Origin: an uncultured Bacteroidia bacterium
GTDB taxonomy: Bacteria; Bacteroidota; Bacteroidia; Bacteroidales; UBA932
Reading direction: 5' to 3'
Assembly: GCA_902767465.1 (NCBI GenBank)
Contig: CACXHM010000157.1
Span: 1 to 6,355 of the forward strand
Length of the DNA stretch: 6,355 bases
Below the pieces are notes generated by a model, which saw nothing but the letters and a program-made list of their open reading frames with translations, was not told where the DNA came from and ran no database searches. Below, piece by piece: positions 1 through 6,230 of this stretch. Every line of letters begins with the position of its first letter. The first letter of the stretch is position 1. Made by a program: the position numbers and the translations under genes.

Positions 1-1
1 C

Positions 2-889
2 AATTTCATAGATACCTGGGAAGTTGAGAACTACCGCCGCAAGGTGGCGGCAGGTGCAGGTGCCGGGCGCGTGGAAGGCAAAACCATCATAGTCACCGGA
101 GCCGCACAGGGTTTCGGTGAAGGAATCGCCCGCGAACTCATGAAGGAAGGCGCCAACATAGTGGTGGCCGACCTTAACGATGTCACAGGCGAAGCCACTG
201 CAGCGAGTTTTAACGAAATTGCAAAAAACAACCGAGCCATTTTCGTCAAGACCAATGTTGCCGACATGGACAGCCTGAATAATCTCATGGCTGTCACAAT
301 TACGAATTTCGGTGCACTCGATGCTTTCGTCAGCAATGCCGGAGTAGTGCGCGCAGGTGACCTTGAGGCAATGACTCCTGAAAACATGGAGTTCGTAACC
401 AAGATCAACTACAGTGCCTATTTCTACTGCGCAAAGGTCGCCCAACACGTAATGAAACTGCAGACCGCTGTGGATCCTGACTATTTTGCCGACATCATTC
501 AGGTAAACAGCAAGAGCGGCCTGGTGGGCAGCAAAGCAAACTTCGCTTACGCAGGAAGCAAGTTCGGCGGCATCGGACTCACACAGTCCTTCGCCCTGGA
601 ACTCGCCCCCTATCGCATAAAGGTCAACAGCATCTGCCCGGGCAATTTCCTGGACGGACCGCTGTGGAGCGACCCGGTAAAGGGGCTCTACGTGCAGTAC
701 CTCAATGCCGGCAAGGTGCCTGGGGCAAAGACGGTTGATGACGTGAAGGAATACTATCTTTCCAAGGTTCCCATGCACAAAGGATGCAACCCTCTCGATG
801 TCACGAGGGCTATCCTCTATGCCATCGAGCAGACCGGCGAGACCGGACAGGCCATCCCCGTCACTGGCGGACAGGTAATGCTTGCCTGA
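2..889 (+). CDS. Short-chain dehydrogenase, sorbitol-6-phosphate 2-dehydrogenase-like domain (5' partial, probably C-terminal half of an aldolase-dehydrogenase fusion)
   Basis: An NAD(H)-dependent oxidoreductase of the SDR superfamily, cytoplasmic. Numbered from the GTG at 44, the domain shows the cofactor loop TGAAQGFG (18-25), Asp43 at the end of the second strand (favours NAD over NADP), NAG (98-100), catalytic Ser156, and the YAGSK motif with Tyr169 and Lys173. The C-terminal half, with NSKSGLVGSK, KFGGIGLTQS, a KVPMHKGC stretch and a final TGGQVML, closely matches my memory of E. coli SrlD, which oxidises sorbitol 6-phosphate to fructose 6-phosphate. GTG 44 is unlikely to be the start: the frame is open to the window edge, and the 14 codons before it (FIDTWEVENYRRK) resemble the linker between the aldolase and SDR domains of YuxG-type fusion proteins. 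The real start therefore lies upstream of the window. The stop is TGA 887-889. A SorE-like gene follows after 120 bases. Family is certain, substrate is not. Confidence 0.9.
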   Translation, partial: NFIDTWEVENYRRKVAAGAGAGRVEGKTIIVTGAAQGFGEGIARELMKEGANIVVADLNDVTGEATAASFNEIAKNNRAIFVKTNVADMDSLNNLMAVTITNFGALDAFVSNAGVVRAGDLEAMTPENMEFVTKINYSAYFYCAKVAQHVMKLQTAVDPDYFADIIQVNSKSGLVGSKANFAYAGSKFGGIGLTQSFALELAPYRIKVNSICPGNFLDGPLWSDPVKGLYVQYLNAGKVPGAKTVDDVKEYYLSKVPMHKGCNPLDVTRAILYAIEQTGETGQAIPVTGGQVMLA

Positions 890-899
890 CGGCAAGCAT
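878..899 (+). terminator. Perfect hairpin over the stop codon of the dehydrogenase gene
   Basis: ATGCTTGCC (878-886) pairs perfectly with GGCAAGCAT (891-899) around the four-base loop TGAC, which contains the TGA stop. No T-tract follows, so it is not a classical intrinsic terminator. It could attenuate read-through into the next gene or protect the 3' end of the message. The structure is seen; the role is a guess. Confidence 0.35.
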
Positions 900-911
900 C
901 ATGCCTCTTAA

Positions 912-971
912 CCCCCTGCAACCCCTTTCAGGGGGACTTTACGGCCTTCGGCCGGCGGGCAGAAGCCCGCT
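912..971. repeat. Cluster of three GC-rich hairpins between two dehydrogenase genes (REP-like?)
   Basis: Three inverted repeats lie in a row. CCCCCTG (912-918) pairs with CAGGGGG (929-935) around a 10-base loop. CGGCC (942-946) pairs with GGCCG (950-954) around TTC. GCGGGC (955-960) pairs with GCCCGC (965-970) around AGAA. None is followed by a run of T. Tightly packed palindromes in a short intergenic gap suggest a dispersed extragenic palindromic repeat, or an mRNA-stabilising or attenuating structure between cotranscribed genes. The pairing is seen; the class is inferred. Confidence 0.5.
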
Positions 972-1009
972 TGTCGCAGGCTCCGAAATAAATGATAACG
1001 GTATAATAT

Positions 1010-2278
1010 ATGAAAACAAAAGCTGTACGTCTTTATGGAAAAGACGACCTGAGGCTCGAAGAATTCGAGCTTCCCGCAATCAAAGATGATGAAATCCTCG
1101 CCAAGGTGGTGAGCGACGACATCTGCATGTCTTCCTACAAATCTGCACATCAGGGTGCCGACCACAAACGCGTCCCGGCTGACGTGGCGGAAAACCCCAC
1201 CATTATCGGCCACGAGTTCGCGGGCATAATCGTGGAAGTCGGCAAAAAGTGGCAGAAGGAGTTCAAGGCAGGGGACAAGTTTTCGATACAGCCGGCAATC
1301 AATTATCCCGGCGGTCCCGTAGGCATACTTTCCGCCCCCGGCTACTCTTACAAGTACTGCGGCGGAGATGCCACCTATGTAATCATCCCCAACGAAGTGA
1401 TGGAGCAGAAATGCCTCTTCCCCTATTACGGTGAAGCTTTCTATCCCGCATCCCTCAGCGAGCCTATCAGCTGCGTGATAGGTGCTCTCCACGCACACTA
1501 TCATACTGTCCCCGGTTCTTATGAACACAAGATGGAGATCAAGGAAGGAGGGAAGATGGCGCTGCTTGCAGGTGTAGGCCCCATGGGACTTGCCATGATC
1601 AACTATGTACTGCATCGTGAAGGGCCCGTTCCCTCGCTTTTCGTTGTCACAGACATCGACCAGAGTCGTCTGGAACGTGCCGAGACCCTCTACACCAAGG
1701 AGATGTTCGCAGCGCGTGGAATCGATCTCCACTATGTGAACACCGGAAGCGGCGATCCCGTTGCAACCCTGCTCGATATTTCCGGCGGCACCGGTTATGA
1801 CGACGTAGTGGTTATGGCACCCGTACCCGCTGTCGTGGAGCAGGCGGACGCCATCCTCGGCTTCGACGGCTGCCTGGACTTCTTCTCAGGCCCCAAGAGC
1901 CCGGACTTCAGCGCAAAGTTCAATTTCTATAATGTACATTACGAGGCTCATCACATAGTCGGCACCAGCGGCGGAAACTCCGACGATATGCGCGAAGCCA
2001 TAGACCTTATGGGCAAAGGTATGGATCCCGCCGGCCTCATCACGCACATCGGAGGCCTGAACACCGTCGTAGATACCACCCTCAACCTGCCGAACATCCC
2101 CGGAGGCAAAAAGATGGTATATACGCAAATCACAATGCCTCTTATCGCCATTGCAGATTTCGGCAAGATAGGCACCCCCGTGTTCGACGAACTCGACCGC
2201 ATATGCAAAGCTCATAACGGCCTCTGGAGCGAGGAAGCGGAGAAGTATCTTCTTTCCCATGCCGATCAGCTGAACTAA
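1010..2278 (+). CDS. Zinc-type medium-chain dehydrogenase, L-sorbose-1-phosphate reductase (SorE)-like
   Basis: A 422-residue cytoplasmic medium-chain (alcohol dehydrogenase superfamily) enzyme. The N-terminal GroES-like catalytic domain (about 1-165) carries probable zinc ligands Cys39 (DDICMSS), His68 with Glu69 in the GHEFAGIIVEVG signature, and Glu151 (LSEPIS). The four-cysteine structural zinc lobe of classical alcohol dehydrogenases is not seen. The Rossmann domain has the AGVGPMG nucleotide loop (187-193) and VTDID (213-217), whose acidic residues favour NAD(H). At 422 residues it is longer than the usual 340-360 and near the length I recall for SorE, which reduces L-sorbose 1-phosphate to glucitol 6-phosphate. 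The preceding SrlD-like enzyme would then give fructose 6-phosphate, as in the Klebsiella sor pathway. ATG 1010 has only A+T-rich sequence before it and no Shine-Dalgarno. The gene ends with TAA ahead of a strong terminator. The actual substrate could be another ketose or polyol phosphate. Confidence 0.85.
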   Translation: MKTKAVRLYGKDDLRLEEFELPAIKDDEILAKVVSDDICMSSYKSAHQGADHKRVPADVAENPTIIGHEFAGIIVEVGKKWQKEFKAGDKFSIQPAINYPGGPVGILSAPGYSYKYCGGDATYVIIPNEVMEQKCLFPYYGEAFYPASLSEPISCVIGALHAHYHTVPGSYEHKMEIKEGGKMALLAGVGPMGLAMINYVLHREGPVPSLFVVTDIDQSRLERAETLYTKEMFAARGIDLHYVNTGSGDPVATLLDISGGTGYDDVVVMAPVPAVVEQADAILGFDGCLDFFSGPKSPDFSAKFNFYNVHYEAHHIVGTSGGNSDDMREAIDLMGKGMDPAGLITHIGGLNTVVDTTLNLPNIPGGKKMVYTQITMPLIAIADFGKIGTPVFDELDRICKAHNGLWSEEAEKYLLSHADQLN

Positions 2279-2291
2279 GGTTCTGCATATC

Positions 2292-2335
2292 AATATAAAG
2301 CACCTCCTGGATTCATCTGAGAGGTGCTTTATATT
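2292..2335 (+). terminator. Rho-independent terminator after the SorE-like gene
   Basis: A perfect 15-base-pair stem, 2292-2306 with 2321-2335, closes a 14-base loop. The core is AAAGCACCTC with GAGGTGCTTT, and the 3' arm runs into TTTATATTTT. It begins 13 bases after the stop of the SorE-like gene and separates it from the receptor gene, so the receptor must have its own promoter. Confidence 0.9.
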
Positions 2336-2357
2336 TTAAAGTATGGATATTATTCCG

Positions 2358-2365
2358 TACTTTTG
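2358..2365 (+). promoter_or_regulatory. Bacteroidota -7 promoter element of the TonB-dependent receptor gene
   Basis: TACTTTTG matches the Bacteroidota -7 consensus TAnnTTTG exactly. It lies just past the terminator and 7 bases before ATG 2373. No TTG is seen at the usual -33 distance, only the T-run of the terminator tail (2334-2337). If used, transcription would start within a few bases of the start codon, giving a leaderless or nearly leaderless message. Confidence 0.5.
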
Positions 2366-2372
2366 CCGTCCA

Positions 2373-4322
2373 ATGAAACCTATACTACCTTCACTGGCAC
2401 TGTTCCTGCTTTCAGGACTGCCATGCATGGCACAGACGACAGGTGCCGACAACTTTGAAAAACTCGAAGGCGTGGTGGTCACCGCAAGCCGCCTCCCTTC
2501 TTTCCTTGGGCAAAGTGCAAGGATGGTTAGCGTCATGGACAGCCTTGCCATTTCTTCAATCCCGGCAACCACGGTAAACGACCTGCTCAAGTCGGCCGTA
2601 GGTGTGGACGTGCGGCAGCGCGGTCCGGAAGGCATCCAGACCGACATCAGCCTCCGCGGAGGCACCTGCGAGCAGATAGCCGTCCTGCTGGACGGGATCA
2701 GCATTTCGGACCCCCAGACAGGACACAACTCGGCAGATTTTCCCGTACCCATATCCCAGATAGAACGCATCGAGATACTCGAAGGCCCGGCTGCCAGGAC
2801 ATACGGAACATCATCACTGCTTGGCGCCATCAACATAGTAACAAAAAAAACGTCACGAAGTGGTCTGGAATCCAGGATTGAAGGCGGATCCAACGGTCTC
2901 GCCTCCGGTGCTCTGACCATTTTCTCGAGAGGGAAGAAGGTCGGCAGTTCACTTTCGGCAGCCTATTCCCGCTGCGACGGCTACACCCGCAACGCCGCCG
3001 GAGGGCTCAACATGGATTTCAAAACGGCAAAGGTCTTCTACAAGGGCGATGCTTCAATAAATGGCTTTAAACTGGACTGGCACTCCGGCATTTCGCTCAA
3101 AGACTTTGGTTCCGGCACCTTCTATTCTCCAAAATTCGACGACCAGTTCGAGCATACCGCAAAAGTCTTCCTCGCCTTGCAGGGAGAGAGTTCAGGTTCG
3201 CTGCATCTCAAGCCGAGGATATATTGGAACCACGGCGAAGACCGCTTCGAACTGTTCCGATCCAGACCGGACATCTACCCCTTCAACTTCCACAGGACCA
3301 ATGTCCTCGGGTTCAACATAGATGGATGGTTCAAATCCGCTCTGGGCAAAACTGCCTTCGGGGCGGAGGTCAGAAACGAAGGCATCATCAGCACCAACCT
3401 TGGGGAACCACTCGAAAAAGAGCGAAAAGTGCGCGGCAAAGATGCATGGTACAAGGCAGGTCTTAACCGGACAGATATGAGCCTGTTCCTCGAGCATAAC
3501 ATCAGCCTTTCGTGGTTCAGTTTCTCCGGAGGGGCAAGCATTTCGCGCAATACCGGCAACGACGAGGGCTTCAGGATCTACCCTGGCGCCGATGCGAGTT
3601 TCACTCTGTCCAGAAAGCTCAAGTTGTATGCTTCGTACAACAGTTCCCTCCGTATGCCTTCCTTCACCGAACTCTACTACTCGGTTGGAGGATACAAGGC
3701 AGATAAAAATCTGAAAGCCGAAAAGATGCAGTCACTGGAGGGAGGTTTCAAATATCTTTCCCGCGGCATAAGGCTAGTGGGGAGCGTCTATGCCCTCGAC
3801 GGGCGCGACCTCATCGACTGGATACGTGACGCCTCTGTCGAAGACGCTCCATGGCAGTCGGTCAACCATGCCCGCATCAAGTCGCTGGGGGAAGAAGTCT
3901 CCCTGCGTCTCAATCCTTCGATCCTTTTGGGCAGGCCGGGGTTTTTACTCAGGAACATCTCCGCAAGCTATGCTCACATCCATCAGGAAAAAGGCAGCAA
4001 AAACGGCATTCAGTCATACTACGCCCTTGAATATCTGCGGAACAAGTTCGTGCTCCAAGCCGACATGAAACTATTCAAGAACCTATGTCTTGACCTGTCA
4101 TACCGCTGGATGGACAGGATAGGGAATTATGTAGAGTACCCGTCGAACAAATCCGTTTCCTATAAACCATACAGCCTCGTAGATGCCAGGATTTCATGGC
4201 AGCAGCCCCGGTGGAACATTTATCTTCAGGCCGAGAACTTATTGAATGCCAAATACTTCGACCACGGAAACATCCCCCAGCCCGGCCTCTGGCTCAAAGC
4301 CGGCATGGCGCTACGGCTGTAA
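2373..4322 (+). CDS. TonB-dependent outer-membrane receptor (BtuB/CirA-like)
   Basis: A 649-residue outer-membrane active transporter energised by TonB-ExbB-ExbD. Residues 1-20 form a signal peptide with likely cleavage at CMA-Q. LEGVVVTASR (31-40) is the TonB-box region. The plug domain (about 45-158) shows the typical TDISLRGG, VLLDGISISDP, IERIEILEGPAARTYG and GAINIVTKK series. The rest is a beta-barrel with a C-terminal segment typical of the family (AENLLNAKYFD near 618-628, final residues ALRL). There is no N-terminal carboxypeptidase-like domain and no SusD partner, so it is not a SusC-type glycan importer. It is nearer the cobalamin/siderophore class, but no riboswitch is visible upstream. 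ATG 2373 is preferred over ATG 2343 because it leaves a clean signal peptide and lies downstream of the promoter element. No terminator hairpin follows the stop. The ligand cannot be told from sequence. Confidence 0.92.
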   Translation: MKPILPSLALFLLSGLPCMAQTTGADNFEKLEGVVVTASRLPSFLGQSARMVSVMDSLAISSIPATTVNDLLKSAVGVDVRQRGPEGIQTDISLRGGTCEQIAVLLDGISISDPQTGHNSADFPVPISQIERIEILEGPAARTYGTSSLLGAINIVTKKTSRSGLESRIEGGSNGLASGALTIFSRGKKVGSSLSAAYSRCDGYTRNAAGGLNMDFKTAKVFYKGDASINGFKLDWHSGISLKDFGSGTFYSPKFDDQFEHTAKVFLALQGESSGSLHLKPRIYWNHGEDRFELFRSRPDIYPFNFHRTNVLGFNIDGWFKSALGKTAFGAEVRNEGIISTNLGEPLEKERKVRGKDAWYKAGLNRTDMSLFLEHNISLSWFSFSGGASISRNTGNDEGFRIYPGADASFTLSRKLKLYASYNSSLRMPSFTELYYSVGGYKADKNLKAEKMQSLEGGFKYLSRGIRLVGSVYALDGRDLIDWIRDASVEDAPWQSVNHARIKSLGEEVSLRLNPSILLGRPGFLLRNISASYAHIHQEKGSKNGIQSYYALEYLRNKFVLQADMKLFKNLCLDLSYRWMDRIGNYVEYPSNKSVSYKPYSLVDARISWQQPRWNIYLQAENLLNAKYFDHGNIPQPGLWLKAGMALRL

Positions 4323-4679
4323 GGGAAGACCAGCACCGACAATCCCGCCGGTCAGAGCACCCTCATAGGCCTTTTTCCACGCTTCATTCCAGTCTCCTGT
4401 CATTATAAGTCCCGCGGAAAAGCCTCCGGCCCAGCCTCCTGCTGCACCGCCTACCACGCCCCAGTCAATCTCTCCTTGTGAAAAGTTGTCCGTCGTCTGC
4501 GATATTATGCTGTTTACCGACGATGTTGCAGCACCTCCTGTTGCAGCTACGCCGATCCCGGCAGCCAAACTACCGCCTGCTGTCGCGGCGGCCAATGCAC
4601 CAACACCGGCCCCTACTTCAAAAGCGGCAACGCAGACCGGCCGGTTGTTGCCTGAGAGCCTGGTATATCTTACAAGTCA
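4311..4679 (-). pseudogene. Gly/Ala-rich gene remnant, resembling the C-terminal region of RHS-type polymorphic toxins
   Basis: On the minus strand an open frame of about 120 codons runs from just inside a TGA (4677-4679) to a TAG at 4311-4313, with no ATG in its first 28 codons; a TTG at 4593-4595 is the only start candidate I noted. The product has alternating Gly/Ala-rich hydrophobic stretches (GVGALAAATAGG, GVVGGAAGGWAGGFSAGL) followed by MTGDWNEAWKKAYEGALTGG. This pattern is familiar from the region before the variable toxin tip in RHS-repeat proteins of Bacteroidota. The recognisable part stops about where the receptor gene's stop codon lies, and the last four codons read antisense through that gene's end. 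It therefore looks like a truncated fragment rather than a complete gene. A small glycine-zipper membrane protein is the alternative. RHS assignment is from pattern memory only. Confidence 0.4.
4626..4652. repeat. Imperfect inverted repeat around ACCGGCCGGT
   Basis: GGCAAC (4626-4631) and GTTGCC (4647-4652) flank the perfect ten-base palindrome ACCGGCCGGT (4636-4645), separated by four unpaired bases on one side and one on the other. It lies near the start of the antisense remnant, where its recognisable sequence fades, so it could mark an old recombination boundary or be chance in GC-rich sequence. Confidence 0.3.
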
Positions 4680-5044
4680 GGAAGCGATGGTGAGGCGTGG
4701 AATATAAGACTTAGAGTATCAGTGTTTTATCGAAAACGAATCCGTTGAATTCAGCGACTTGTTTTTGATAAGTTACTGTAAATAAGAATATTGCGCTCCA
4801 CGCCAAAAACCAACAAAGTCGAAAAAGTTGACAAAAGGACATTCAAAAGACAACAAATCCTGCCGACCTTCCTTGAAAAAGGCCGAAACCCTGGAAGGTC
4901 TGCCGTAGAACGGGTTAGCCGGGAATAATCCTCGCCATAAAATCCGATCATTCCAAGCAGAGCCATTGAATGCCGGTAAACACAGTTTTTTGGACTTGAG
5001 CCCCTATTATTTGGTGATAAAAAGCTACCTTTACAAAAAAAATA
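4680..5044. other. Gene-free A+T-rich stretch with one inverted repeat
   Basis: No convincing coding sequence is seen in about 365 bases; open frames here are short, lack family motifs or run antisense into the next gene. The one clear structure is GACCTTCC (4865-4872) with GGAAGGTC (4893-4900), a perfect eight-base stem with a 20-base loop and no T-tract. Composition is A+T-richer than the metabolic genes, in line with an accessory insertion. The last 40 bases probably hold the promoter of the following gene. Confidence 0.5.
5026..5033 (+). promoter_or_regulatory. Possible -7 promoter element of the small exported protein gene
   Basis: TACCTTTA differs in one base from the Bacteroidota TAnnTTTG element and lies 11 bases before ATG 5045, in an A-rich leader. 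A TTTG occurs at 5010-5013, but the spacer of about 12 bases is shorter than the usual 19-21. The match is therefore partial and could be chance. Confidence 0.3.
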
Positions 5045-5521
5045 ATGAGAACAAGAATAATTATCACTGTCATATTGACATTTTTCTCGGCCAGTGCACA
5101 CGCCCAAGGCATTCCACAACAAACATGGTACACAGAAGACTGCGGCTCCCAAAAGAGATTAAGCGGCTCCATATTCCAGACTCTCGACAGGCACAATGCC
5201 CTGGTCAGCAGCCTGCAGGCAACATGGATGCTGTCTACACGTAAAGCTGTTCTATATGATCGAAAACGCATAGTAGACCTGTTTATTCTTATCGGCACAT
5301 ACTCATATAAGACCGCTGATAAGACAATCATTGGCAGCAATGGCGTCACGATCATAGAACCGGGAACAATCAAGACTGTGCCCGTGTACGTCTTTAAGTC
5401 TGAGTATCTGGAAAACAAAGAATATTGGGATAGACTCATAGATCAATATAAAAACACAAATCTACTCCCTGATAACTATCCTAAAGAGGACGCTGTCAAT
5501 GTCAGTCAGGATAAAGTCTAA
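5045..5521 (+). CDS. Small exported protein of unknown function
   Basis: A 158-residue protein I do not recognise. Residues 1-20 form a clear signal peptide: RTR, a hydrophobic core IIITVILTFF, then SASAHA with cleavage before Gln21. The mature product of about 138 residues would be periplasmic or secreted. A single cysteine (Cys33) is too far from the cleavage site for a lipobox. The mature part has a basic stretch (RKAVLYDRKR), a hydrophobic segment (VDLFILIGTYSY) and a charged C-terminus with aromatic residues (KSEYLENKEYWDRLIDQYK). ATG 5045 follows an A-run, typical of Bacteroidota starts. G+C is lower than in its neighbours: the block 5281-5340 has 23 G or C in 60, against 35 in 60 at 1621-1680. 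With the antisense remnant upstream, this suggests an acquired accessory gene. The next gene starts 46 bases downstream. Confidence 0.75.
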   Translation: MRTRIIITVILTFFSASAHAQGIPQQTWYTEDCGSQKRLSGSIFQTLDRHNALVSSLQATWMLSTRKAVLYDRKRIVDLFILIGTYSYKTADKTIIGSNGVTIIEPGTIKTVPVYVFKSEYLENKEYWDRLIDQYKNTNLLPDNYPKEDAVNVSQDKV

Positions 5522-5567
5522 GGGGAACGGATTTTGCAGCGGTTTTTTCTATAAAAGTTAGTAGATA

Positions 5568-6182
5568 ATGAAACAACTAGACGTTAAACTGATGCATCCC
5601 GCCGAGCAGATCACCCTGATCATAGGAATGATCTACCGCAGCGGAATGACCACCACTTCCGGTGGAAATCTTTCGATCCTCGACGATAACGGCGACATCT
5701 GGATCACCCCCGCAGGCATCGACAAGGGGTCGCTTACCCCTGCCGACATAATGTGCGTTAAGGCCGACGGCACCATTGTAGGGCCGCACAAACCTTCTTC
5801 GGAATATCCATTCCACAAAGCCCTGTACAAGATTCATCCCGAGCTTCACAGTGTAATCCACGCCCATCCTCCGGGACTTGTAACCTTCAGCATCACCCAC
5901 CAGATCCCCAACACCTCCATCATCCCCCAGGCCCTTGGAGTTTGCGGGCCGGTTGGATTCGCCCCCTACGCCCTTCCGGGAAGCGAACTGCTGGGAGAAA
6001 AGATAGCCGGCGAATTCAAGAAGAATCCCGACTACAAAGCAGTCATCATGGAGAATCACGGCGTAGTGCTGATGGGAGAGGACATTGCGGATGCCTACCA
6101 GCGCTTTGAGACCCTCGAACTCTGCGCCCGTACCATCCTGAATGCAGACACCCTGGGGGCCCCCCGCTACCTTACTCCATAA
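5568..6182 (+). CDS. Class II aldolase (FucA/RhaD/AraD family), first domain, ended by an in-frame TAA
   Basis: A 204-residue zinc-dependent class II aldolase domain, near the length I recall for E. coli FucA. This family cleaves ketose 1-phosphates to dihydroxyacetone phosphate and an aldehyde, or epimerises pentulose 5-phosphates. All key residues are present: the phosphate-binding loop TTTSGGNLS (28-36), ITPAG (46-50), SSEYPFH with catalytic-type Glu79, zinc ligands His98 and His100 in HAHPP, and third ligand His164 in MENHG. The protein stops after RYLTP, exactly where FucA-like proteins continue with a Glu-rich helix (LSDEEI in FucA). The frame after the TAA continues with QI and then a second aldolase domain, so the gene is probably a broken or split tandem aldolase. 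ATG 5568 has no Shine-Dalgarno. The domain is complete and could act alone. Composition resembles the two dehydrogenase genes at the left of the window. Confidence 0.88.
   Translation: MKQLDVKLMHPAEQITLIIGMIYRSGMTTTSGGNLSILDDNGDIWITPAGIDKGSLTPADIMCVKADGTIVGPHKPSSEYPFHKALYKIHPELHSVIHAHPPGLVTFSITHQIPNTSIIPQALGVCGPVGFAPYALPGSELLGEKIAGEFKKNPDYKAVIMENHGVVLMGEDIADAYQRFETLELCARTILNADTLGAPRYLTP
6180..6182 (+). other. In-frame TAA separating two class II aldolase domains
   Basis: The codon series CTT ACT CCA TAA CAG ATT places a stop where the family usually has Glu or a similar residue (LSDEEI in FucA aligns with LTP-stop-QI). GAA or CAA would become TAA by one base change. Beyond it the same frame is open for 57 codons to the window end and has family-like sequence. 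Confidence 0.75.
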
Positions 6183-6230
6183 CAGATTCAGCATCACACC
6201 CAGGCCGTACACAACAGCTTCCAGCATTTT

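Noticed and set aside
44..46. GTG as the start of the short-chain dehydrogenase
   Set aside because: The frame is open to the window edge, the residues before it look like a conserved linker, and no leader signal precedes it.
1002..1007. TATAAT before the SorE-like gene as a -10 box
   Set aside because: It lies only two bases before the ATG, and the Bacteroidota primary sigma factor uses TAnnTTTG, so it is most likely just A+T-rich leader.
908..1732. Long minus-strand open frame opposite the SorE-like gene
   Set aside because: Antisense shadow of a gene with clear motifs; its own product shows no family pattern.
2343..2345. ATG 2343 as the receptor start
   Set aside because: It would lie upstream of the promoter element and put ten residues (MDIIPYFCRP) before an otherwise clean signal peptide.
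2279..2372. Cobalamin riboswitch before the BtuB-like receptor
   Set aside because: The 94-base gap is taken up by a terminator and promoter and is too short for that riboswitch; no B12-box-like sequence seen.
4486..4707. Plus-strand Ala/Pro-rich open frame of 73 codons
   Set aside because: Complement of the Gly/Ala-rich minus-strand remnant; composition explains it and there is no leader signal.
4751..5152. Minus-strand open frame of 133 codons with many Cys and Leu
   Set aside because: It overlaps the signal-peptide end of the small exported gene in antisense and shows no family motif; I could not support it as a gene.
6180..6182. Recoded TAA (alternative genetic code)
   Set aside because: TAA ends the SorE-like, receptor and small exported genes at sensible places, so general reassignment is not supported; only local read-through remains possible.
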